Origin: JBMNOZ01 sp050943335
GTDB lineage: Bacteria > Bacillota > Desulfitobacteriia > Desulfitobacteriales > Syntrophobotulaceae
Reading direction: 5' to 3'
DNA: 64,000 nt
Assembly: GCA_050943335.1 (NCBI GenBank)
Contig: JBMNOZ010000004.1
Span: forward strand, 1-64,000
Shown here one piece after another: positions 57,673-64,000 of this stretch. Each line of letters begins with the position of its first letter. Within the stretch, counting starts at the first letter, position 1. The notes beneath the pieces were generated by a model. The model ran no database searches and was not told the DNA's origin. It saw nothing but the letters and a program-made list of their open reading frames with translations. A program made the position numbers and the translations under genes.

Positions 57673-60441
57673 ATGGATTATCGTGATACTCTAAATTTGC
57701 CCCAGACCGATTTCCCTATGCGAGGTAATCTTCCCCGTAGGGAACCGGAAATCTTAGCTAAATGGGAACAGAACAAGATTTATAACAAGGTTCAAAAAGC
57801 CAGGGCGGGGCGCAAAAAGTTTGTTCTTCATGATGGCCCCCCTTATGCCAATGGGGATATTCATTTAGGCCATGCTTTAAATAAAATCCTTAAGGATATT
57901 ATTATCCGCTATAAAACCATGGCCGGGTATGATTCTCCCTATGTTCCCGGTTGGGATACTCATGGGCTGCCTATTGAACAGCAGGTTATTAAAAAATTAG
58001 GTCTAAATAGGCATGCAGTCTCGGTATTGGAATTCAGGCAAAGATGTAAGGCCTATGCTTTAGAATATGTAGAAATCCAAAAAGAACAGTTTAAACGCCT
58101 AGGGGTGCGGGGAGATTGGGAAAACCCGTATTTAACATTGACCAAGGAATATGAAGCAGCTCAGATCGGCGTTTTTGGGGAAATGGCCAAAAAAGGTTAT
58201 ATCTATAAAGGGCTGAAACCGGTTTACTGGTGTCCTTCTTGTGAAACCGCTTTAGCGGAGGCGGAAGTGGATTATGCTGATAAAAGATCCCCGGCTATTT
58301 TTGTAAAATTTCCGCTCCAAGATAGCAAAGGACTCTTTGCTAAGGAAAAGAGTTATGTTGTAATTTGGACTACTACTCCCTGGACAATTCCGGCCAACTT
58401 GGCCATTGCTGTCCATCCCGAATTTGACTATGCTTTAGTAACTAAAGAAGATGAACATTTTCTGGTGGCTAAGGAAATGATCCCTTCCCTTAAGGAGTTA
58501 TGGGATACAGAGTTGGTTGTAGAAAAGACATTTAAGGGCCGGGATCTTCAAGGAATTATCTGCAAACACCCTCTCTTCGATAGGGATTCAATTGTAATCT
58601 GTGGTGAACATGTAACCCTAGAGCAGGGTACTGGCTGTGTTCATACCGCTCCCGGGCACGGGGTAGATGACTTCTTAATTTGTCAAGAGCACGGACTGCC
58701 GGTTTTATGTCCTGTAGACCATCAGGGCAAATTTACCGATGAAGTTCCTCCCTATGCCGGTTTGAAAGTCGAAAAAGCAAATGAAAATATTGTGAAAGAT
58801 TTAGAGGAAGGAGGGCTGTTAGTTCACGCTTCCAAGATTAAACACAGCTATCCCCATTGTTGGCGTTGCAAAAATCCGATTATTTTCCGGGCGACAAAAC
58901 AGTGGTTTGCTTCTATTGACGGTTTTTGTCAAGAAACCCTGGCCGAAATTGAAAAAGTAGAATGGATACCTTCCTGGGGTCGGGATAGAATTTATAATAT
59001 GATCGCGGAACGTGGGGACTGGTGTATTTCTAGGCAAAGAACCTGGGGAGTGCCGATACCGATTTTTTATTGTGAAGAATGCGGAAAAGAAATTATTACT
59101 GATGCCACTATCAAAAGAGTCCAGGAAATTTTCCTTCAAGAGGGTTCGGATGCTTGGTTTGCCCGCTCTGCTGCGGAGCTTCTCCCGGAGGACTTTAAAT
59201 GTGATTGTGGGGGCCAAAATTTCAGTAAAGAAAACGATACCATGGATGTGTGGTTTGACTCTGGAACAAGCCATGTGGGCGTCCTAAAGAGTAGAGAGGA
59301 GCTTTGCTGGCCGGCTGATCTTTATCTTGAAGGTTCGGACCAGCATAGAGGATGGTTCAATTCTTCCCTTTCTACTTCTGTAGCCGCCTTTGGCAAAGCA
59401 CCTTATAAAGGGGTTTTAACCCATGGTTTTCTAGTCGATGAAAAGGGCCGAAAAATGTCCAAGTCCCTCGGTAACGGTGTTGACCCCTTGCAGGTTGTAA
59501 GGGATATGGGAGCAGATATCTTAAGACTTTGGGTCTCCTCTGCTGATTACCGAAATGATGTTGCTGCTTCCCCGCGAATAATGAGGCAAATGAGTGAAGC
59601 CTATCGGAAAATAAGAAATACTTTGCGTTTTATGCTCGGGAATCTTTATGATTTTGAGCCTGAGACTCATGCTGTCTCCTACTCGGAGCTTAAAGAAATA
59701 GACCGTTTTATTCTTCACAAACTAACTAAAGTTGTGGAACGGGTGCTCAAGGCTTACAAAGACTATGAATTCCATGTGGTTTATCACACTGTTCATAACT
59801 TTTGTACAGTAGAGTTAAGCGCCATCTATCTGGATATTGTTAAAGATCGGCTTTATGTTGAAGGTCAAGATTCTTTGACCAGGCGTAGTGCTCAAACTGT
59901 CATGTATGAGACCCTTAAAGCCCTTGTTCTCCTCCTAGCCCCAATTCTGGTTTTCACTGCTGATGAGATCTGGCCCTATTTGCCCGGGCATAATGAGGAC
60001 TCCGAAATCCAGATTGAGGAGATGCCAGAGATAAACCCGGCCTGGCTGGATGAAGCCTTGGCAGAAAAATGGGCTAAAATTCTAGATCTCCGCTATGATA
60101 TTACCAAGGCTTTAGAAATAGCCCGTCAGGAAAAAACCATAAATCACTCCCTAACTGCCCAGGTAGACCTTTACCCAGAAGATGAAGCGGGTTATAGATT
60201 TTTGAATGAAATTGACAATTTAGCGGAAATCGTCATAGTTTCGAAATTAGTAGTTCATCCCCCGACAGAAAAGGCGTCGGAAAAGGCTCAAGAAGGGGAG
60301 TATTTTAAAGGGTTGCATATTGTTGTCTCTCCTGCGAAAGGGGAAAAATGTGAAAGATGCTGGATGTATAACGAACAAGTGGGGGCTGATCCGGAACACC
60401 CTGCAATTTGCCCTCGTTGTTTAGATGTCATAAAAGGGTAG
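57673..60441 (+). CDS. ileS: Isoleucyl-tRNA synthetase
   Basis: IleRS charges tRNA-Ile and edits valine. The 922-residue bacterial-type enzyme shows the HIGH signature as HLGH (PPYANGDIHLGHAL near 57), the CP1 editing domain (TTTPWTIPANLAIA, HTAPGHGVDDF), KMSKS (GRKMSKSLGNG near 593) and a C-terminal zinc site (CERCWMYN and CPRCLDVI). TAGGAGG precedes ATG 57673. It is controlled by the upstream T-box. Confidence 0.98.
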   Translation: MDYRDTLNLPQTDFPMRGNLPRREPEILAKWEQNKIYNKVQKARAGRKKFVLHDGPPYANGDIHLGHALNKILKDIIIRYKTMAGYDSPYVPGWDTHGLPIEQQVIKKLGLNRHAVSVLEFRQRCKAYALEYVEIQKEQFKRLGVRGDWENPYLTLTKEYEAAQIGVFGEMAKKGYIYKGLKPVYWCPSCETALAEAEVDYADKRSPAIFVKFPLQDSKGLFAKEKSYVVIWTTTPWTIPANLAIAVHPEFDYALVTKEDEHFLVAKEMIPSLKELWDTELVVEKTFKGRDLQGIICKHPLFDRDSIVICGEHVTLEQGTGCVHTAPGHGVDDFLICQEHGLPVLCPVDHQGKFTDEVPPYAGLKVEKANENIVKDLEEGGLLVHASKIKHSYPHCWRCKNPIIFRATKQWFASIDGFCQETLAEIEKVEWIPSWGRDRIYNMIAERGDWCISRQRTWGVPIPIFYCEECGKEIITDATIKRVQEIFLQEGSDAWFARSAAELLPEDFKCDCGGQNFSKENDTMDVWFDSGTSHVGVLKSREELCWPADLYLEGSDQHRGWFNSSLSTSVAAFGKAPYKGVLTHGFLVDEKGRKMSKSLGNGVDPLQVVRDMGADILRLWVSSADYRNDVAASPRIMRQMSEAYRKIRNTLRFMLGNLYDFEPETHAVSYSELKEIDRFILHKLTKVVERVLKAYKDYEFHVVYHTVHNFCTVELSAIYLDIVKDRLYVEGQDSLTRRSAQTVMYETLKALVLLLAPILVFTADEIWPYLPGHNEDSEIQIEEMPEINPAWLDEALAEKWAKILDLRYDITKALEIARQEKTINHSLTAQVDLYPEDEAGYRFLNEIDNLAEIVIVSKLVVHPPTEKASEKAQEGEYFKGLHIVVSPAKGEKCERCWMYNEQVGADPEHPAICPRCLDVIKG

Positions 60442-60448
60442 AAAAAAG

Positions 60449-60481
60449 CGAAATATCTCGTTTAAGACGCGAGATATTTCG
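60449..60481 (+). terminator. 12-bp perfect hairpin between ileS and lspA
   Basis: CGAAATATCTCG (60449-60460) and CGAGATATTTCG (60470-60481) form an uninterrupted 12-bp stem with a 9-base loop. Only TTT follows, so termination is uncertain; it may instead protect or divide the ileS and lspA messages. Confidence 0.5.
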
Positions 60482-60506
60482 TTTCTCAAGAGGGGAGGTG
60501 GGTAAC

Positions 60507-60950
60507 TTGCCTCTGTGGCTAACCCTAATACTGGTATTAGTTCTGGATCGGATAAGCAAATTATTGGTTGTCAGCAAAATATCCTTAGGAGAGAGTATAC
60601 CTGTTATCCCTGATTTTTTTCATCTGACCTATATTTTAAATCCCGGAGCAGCCTTCGGGATCTTAGCCGGTCAGAAATGGTTTTTTGTAGTTATCTCCTT
60701 CTTGTTCTTAGGAGCGGTAATTTATTTTAATAGAAAAATACCAAGGGAGCATAAACTTATGAAAATTGCCCTGGGTCTAGTCTGTGGGGGAACCTTGGGC
60801 AATCTCTTGGACAGATTGTTTATCGGGCAGGTAATAGATTTTTTAGATTTTAAAGTTTGGTCTTATATTTTCAATATTGCTGACAGCGCTCTAGTTATCG
60901 GCGGTCTGGCCTTAGCTATCCTTGTTTACCGCTGGGACAAAAACAAGTGA
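60507..60950 (+). CDS. lspA: Lipoprotein signal peptidase LspA
   Basis: LspA is the membrane aspartic protease that removes lipoprotein signal peptides. The 147-residue product has four membrane helices and the two catalytic aspartate blocks, GTLGNLLDRLFIGQVIDFLDF near 93-113 and FNIADSALVIGG near 120. TTG 60507 is chosen because GGGAGGTGGG lies directly upstream; a frame extending back into ileS lacks a site and would put a charged stretch first. Confidence 0.95.
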   Translation: MPLWLTLILVLVLDRISKLLVVSKISLGESIPVIPDFFHLTYILNPGAAFGILAGQKWFFVVISFLFLGAVIYFNRKIPREHKLMKIALGLVCGGTLGNLLDRLFIGQVIDFLDFKVWSYIFNIADSALVIGGLALAILVYRWDKNK

Positions 60951-61036
60951 TGTTTTACTTCTTACGGCGACGCAGAGAGGGGTTCTAATTATTTTTCTGT
61001 TTTACTCTCCGGTCGCAGTGTTTTTTGTTAAAATAA

Positions 61037-61086
61037 AAGGTAGCTTTACTCTACCTTAAAAATAGAGCGAAGCCCTGGTGCTTCGC
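61037..61086. other. Paired hairpins before rluD
   Basis: AAGGTAG/CTACCTT (61037-61057) and GCGAAGC/GCTTCGC (61067-61086) are two perfect 7-bp stems, 9 bases apart, in the 166-base gap between lspA and rluD. Neither has a T-run on the + strand. On the minus strand the first is followed by T4-A-T4, so it could terminate transcription coming from the convergent chemoreceptor side. Confidence 0.4.
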
Positions 61087-61116
61087 CTGGTAAAGATAAT
61101 ATGGAAAGGTTAAGAA

Positions 61117-62076
61117 ATGATAGATCCAAAAACAAACCAGGAAATTGAATATGAAGAATGGCAAAAAATAGATTTACCTGCTGGTTTGAGGCTTGATTTG
61201 GCTCTAGGGGAGAAGATCGAGGAAAGCAGAAATTATATCCAAACCCTGATTGCCGAAGAACGAGTTTTGGTTAATGGGCAATTAAAAAAAGCCAGCTACA
61301 GGGTGCGAGAGGAAGATTGTATAGAGATCAATCTTCCGGAACCTAAAGCTTTAAAAATTGAACCGGAAGATATCCCCTTGGATATCGTTTATGAAGATCG
61401 CGATTTACTACTTGTAAACAAGCCCCAGGGTATGGTTGTCCATCCTGCTCCCGGGTCTTTAAGGGGTACCTTAGTCAATGCCTTACTCCACCATTCCCCT
61501 CACCTTTCTAGGATTAATGGAGACATTCGCCCTGGAATTGTACATCGAATTGATAAGGATACTTCGGGTTTGCTCCTGGTAGCGAAAAACGATGAGACTC
61601 ACCTCAAACTTACGGAGCAGTTTAAAGAACAGAAAGTAAAACGGAGCTATAGGGCAATTATTCACGGTGTACTTTCGGAACCGTCGGGGACAATTAAAGC
61701 CCCGATCGGCAGAGATCCCAAAGATCGTAAAAAAATGGCGGTAGTGTTTAAAAACGGAAAAGAAGCCATTACTCATTATTATATTCTGAAACGTTATCCA
61801 CGCTTTACAGAAATAAAAGCAGTCCTTGAGACCGGAAGAACCCATCAAATCCGAGTACATATGGCCTATATCAAACACCCGTTGCTTGGGGATCCTCTTT
61901 ATGGCCCCCGAAAGAACTTATTTAATCTTAAAGGCCAGGTTTTGCATGCCCAAACCCTGGCCTTTAAGCACCCCCGAACCGGGGAGGAGATGGAGTTTTC
62001 TACGGAAGTTCCTTCTTGGTATTCGGAGGTAATTGCGAAAATCGAGAAAGCAGGTTTAAATCCTGATTATACTTAG
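61117..62076 (+). CDS. rluD: RluA/RluD-family 23S rRNA pseudouridine synthase
   Basis: A 319-residue pseudouridine synthase. Residues about 17-80 form an S4 RNA-binding domain (GLRLDLALGEKIEESRNYIQTLI), followed by the catalytic domain with VVHPAPGSLRGTLVNALLHH and the active-site motif GIVHRIDKDTSGLLLVAK (Asp near residue 148), and ETGRTHQIRVHMAYIKHPLLGDPLYG. RluD-type enzymes modify helix 69 of 23S rRNA. lspA-rluD order is common in Firmicutes. It ends against the convergent chemoreceptor gene with a 4-base overlap. Confidence 0.95.
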   Translation: MIDPKTNQEIEYEEWQKIDLPAGLRLDLALGEKIEESRNYIQTLIAEERVLVNGQLKKASYRVREEDCIEINLPEPKALKIEPEDIPLDIVYEDRDLLLVNKPQGMVVHPAPGSLRGTLVNALLHHSPHLSRINGDIRPGIVHRIDKDTSGLLLVAKNDETHLKLTEQFKEQKVKRSYRAIIHGVLSEPSGTIKAPIGRDPKDRKKMAVVFKNGKEAITHYYILKRYPRFTEIKAVLETGRTHQIRVHMAYIKHPLLGDPLYGPRKNLFNLKGQVLHAQTLAFKHPRTGEEMEFSTEVPSWYSEVIAKIEKAGLNPDYT

Positions 62077-64000
62077 AGACGGAAAATGGAGACCGCGTTT
62101 TGTAGATCTTGCGCTAGTTGAGCCAACACTTGGCTCGAGGAGGCGATTTCCTCCATGACAGCCAACTGTTCTTCCGCGGCCGCGGAAACAACTTGAGCCT
62201 CATCAGCTGATTTGCGGCTTAAGTTGTCGATCTCATTTATGGATTTCACAACGTCTCCGCTCCTGACAGCCATTGTTTGGATTGCCGAAGAAATTTCCGT
62301 AATTTGGTCCGAAATTTCAGATACTAAAGCTGCAATTTCTCGGAAAGTTTCACCGGCAGTAATAACAACTTGAGCGCCTTCTTTTACTTCCCTAGTACCA
62401 TGTTCCATAGCGTTGACCGCACTCTCGGTATCTATTTGAATAGCGTTGATCAGTTCGGCGATTTTTCCGGCTGAGTCTTGGGCTTGCTCGGCTAATTTAA
62501 GAACTTCGTCTGCAACCACGGCAAAACCCTTGCCTTGTTCACCTGCTTGCGCTGCTTCGATGGCGGCATTAAAGGCTAAAAGATTGGTTTGAGCGGCGAT
62601 ATCGGAGATAGTTTCCACAATAACTCCAATCTCTTGGGAACGTTCTCCCAACTTGGTTACCACTCCAGCCGAAGCGAGGACCGTTTCTTCGATTCTGGTG
62701 ATTTGTTTTTCCGCATTTTCGGCTACTTTATCCCCCTCGCGGGCCTTTAGAGCCGCCAAATGGGTATGTTCGGTTACTTTTTGGGTATTTTCAGCTATTT
62801 GAGTCATATTTGCGGCCATATTTTTTATTAACTCTGCGGTCTCATGAGCGGCTTTTAATTGTCCCTCAGCTCCGACAGCAATAGCGCTAATTGAAGAGGC
62901 AGTGTGATTGGCGGCTTGGGTAGCTTGGTCCGCGCTGGCTGTAAGCTCTTCGGAAGCGCTGGAAACCTTTTCCGTGGCTTCCTGGACCTTTCGGATCAGA
63001 GAGAAGAGATTCTCAGCCATTTTGCTGACACTCGTACCTAGGCGCCCGAGTTCATCCCTGGAGATAATATTCAACTTGATTTGGGACATATCTCCGCTGG
63101 CCAGGCGATCCACTGCACCCTCTAAGAATTTAATAGGTTTTGTTATCCTTCTTGCGAAATACACTACAAATAAAGAAGCTAAAACTAGGATAACTAAAGT
63201 TATGGCTAGGGTGATATATAAAAGGGCGGCGACTTCCTTCGTCGTTTCTGCTTTGGGAACGTTGACAGCCACCGACCATTTAGTACCGGCAATAGGGGCG
63301 TAGGCGACATATTTATCGATCCCGTGAATAGTGTAATCACCAAGTCCGCACTGTCCCAGGGTCATTTGCTTGGTAATGTTTTGCAAGGAGGGCGGTATAT
63401 TTTCATCCGTTAAGAGATTCTGCTGTCCGGCAATTTCTTGATCGGGGTGAACAATAACTAATCCATCATCTTGGATCACATAGGCAAAACCGGTTTCTGC
63501 GACTTTAAGGTTTAAAATTTGCTCGGTTATGCTTTCGATACTGACCGGTCCAAAGAGAATACCCACTACTTGGTCTTCATTTTTAATAGGCACGGCGACA
63601 ATAGAAACTAAATTTCCGGTACTTCTGGAAACTAGCGGGTTGGAGATGTAGGTCTGTCCTTCTAAAACTGGGGCAAAATACTCCCGGTCGGAGATATTGA
63701 CCACTGTTCCATGGGGATCCCAAGACATTCCGCTAGGATTGGCGTAGACAAGGGAATCGTATATGTCATTGGTTTTAAGGGCAGAAGTTAGAATAGGGAT
63801 TATCTCTTCAGGGTCACCTTTGACAATTGTTGGATTGCTGGCCAACATTTTTAATTCCATCTGCCGGGTCTCAAACCATTCGGTAACGCCTGCGGCTGTT
63901 TTTTCGCTTTCGGCGATAAGGGTTTGTTGAATATTGTCAATCATTATACTTCTGGCCTTCCAATAATTAAGTCCTCCGAGGGCACTCATGGATAGCAAAA
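62073..64000 (-). CDS. Methyl-accepting chemotaxis protein (5' end outside window)
   Basis: A chemoreceptor running off the right edge, so the start and possibly part of the first membrane helix are missing. Visible: a double-Cache ligand-binding domain (EYFAPVLEGQTYISNPLVSRSTGN, VVGILFGPVSIESI, FAYVIQDDGLVIVHPD), a membrane helix near 265-290, a HAMP domain (RRITKPIKFLEGAVDRLASGDM) and a long signalling coiled coil. The conserved tip is ISDIAAQTNLLAFNAAIEAAQAGEQGKGFAVVADEV. It likely binds a small organic ligand, uses the CheW at 23399 and is modified by CheD. Confidence 0.93.
   Translation of the reverse strand, partial: LLSMSALGGLNYWKARSIMIDNIQQTLIAESEKTAAGVTEWFETRQMELKMLASNPTIVKGDPEEIIPILTSALKTNDIYDSLVYANPSGMSWDPHGTVVNISDREYFAPVLEGQTYISNPLVSRSTGNLVSIVAVPIKNEDQVVGILFGPVSIESITEQILNLKVAETGFAYVIQDDGLVIVHPDQEIAGQQNLLTDENIPPSLQNITKQMTLGQCGLGDYTIHGIDKYVAYAPIAGTKWSVAVNVPKAETTKEVAALLYITLAITLVILVLASLFVVYFARRITKPIKFLEGAVDRLASGDMSQIKLNIISRDELGRLGTSVSKMAENLFSLIRKVQEATEKVSSASEELTASADQATQAANHTASSISAIAVGAEGQLKAAHETAELIKNMAANMTQIAENTQKVTEHTHLAALKAREGDKVAENAEKQITRIEETVLASAGVVTKLGERSQEIGVIVETISDIAAQTNLLAFNAAIEAAQAGEQGKGFAVVADEVLKLAEQAQDSAGKIAELINAIQIDTESAVNAMEHGTREVKEGAQVVITAGETFREIAALVSEISDQITEISSAIQTMAVRSGDVVKSINEIDNLSRKSADEAQVVSAAAEEQLAVMEEIASSSQVLAQLAQDLQNAVSIFRL

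Noticed and set aside
1..64000. tRNA, rRNA, prophage, insertion sequence and defence-system genes
   Set aside because: Looked for on both strands; nothing with recognisable motifs was found. Gene content is core chromosome throughout.

Overview
This window comes from a flagellated, endospore-forming, diderm-independent (Gram-positive type) anaerobe of the Firmicutes, most like the Peptococcaceae/Desulfitobacterium-type Clostridia. The evidence is a complete-looking Bacillus/Clostridium-style fla/che export and switch operon with fliY, cheC and cheD; the sporulation block spoIIGA-sigE-sigG; a meso-diaminopimelate type MurE; a sepF cluster; a T-box before ileS; and a 2[4Fe-4S] ferredoxin. Almost all genes lie on the + strand in tightly packed operons with strong AGGAGG-type ribosome binding sites and many TTG/GTG starts. 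I see no rRNA, tRNA, insertion sequence, prophage or CRISPR array. This looks like core chromosome, so most findings concern regulation, gene order and a few unfamiliar proteins.

Region 1 (1-18,488) is the flagellar/chemotaxis operon: fliF (5' end replaced by unrelated sequence), fliG, fliH, fliI, fliJ, an flbD-like gene, fliL, fliM, fliY, cheY, fliO, fliP, fliQ, fliR, flhB, flhA, flhF, flhG, a PilZ protein, cheC, cheD, a small membrane protein and sigD. Many neighbours overlap by a few bases, so translation is probably coupled. Region 2 (18,560-23,842) begins at a near-consensus sigma-28 promoter and holds fliK, flgD, flgE, three rod-type genes including flgB, and cheW. The hook genes are thus outside the large operon and apparently under the sigma factor that is itself encoded at the end of that operon.

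Region 3 (23,900-34,800) is a set of short transcription units: a membrane protein, a MecA adaptor, a Gin-like zinc protein on the - strand, an LCP-family cell wall protein, a FapA/DUF342 protein, a Na/Pi-cotransporter homologue on the - strand with a structured leader, a PHP-type histidinol phosphatase, two very small genes (a four-cysteine protein and a ferredoxin), a PerR-like regulator with its own PerR box, a large membrane protein with a catalytically degenerate glycoside hydrolase family 2 fold, and a DUF1858 protein.

Region 4 (34,800-51,550) is the division and cell wall (dcw) cluster: mraZ with a three-repeat MraZ operator, rsmH, ftsL, a PASTA transpeptidase, murE, murF, mraY, murD, ftsW, murG, murB, murA, ftsQ, sbp and ftsZ. 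murC and ftsA are absent from their usual places. Region 5 (51,550-54,150) is spoIIGA-sigE-sigG, with a candidate Spo0A/sigma-A promoter before spoIIGA and a candidate sigma-F/G promoter before sigG. Region 6 (54,150-64,000) has a PRC-barrel YlmC/YmxH gene, an HlyD-like adaptor, ylmE, sepF, ylmG (probably starting at ATT), T-box-ileS, lspA, rluD and, convergently, a chemoreceptor that runs off the right edge.

Taken together, regions 1-2 build and steer the flagellum, region 4 makes peptidoglycan precursors and the division ring, region 5 runs the compartment-specific sporulation programme, and region 6 supports division-site assembly, lipoprotein processing and translation.
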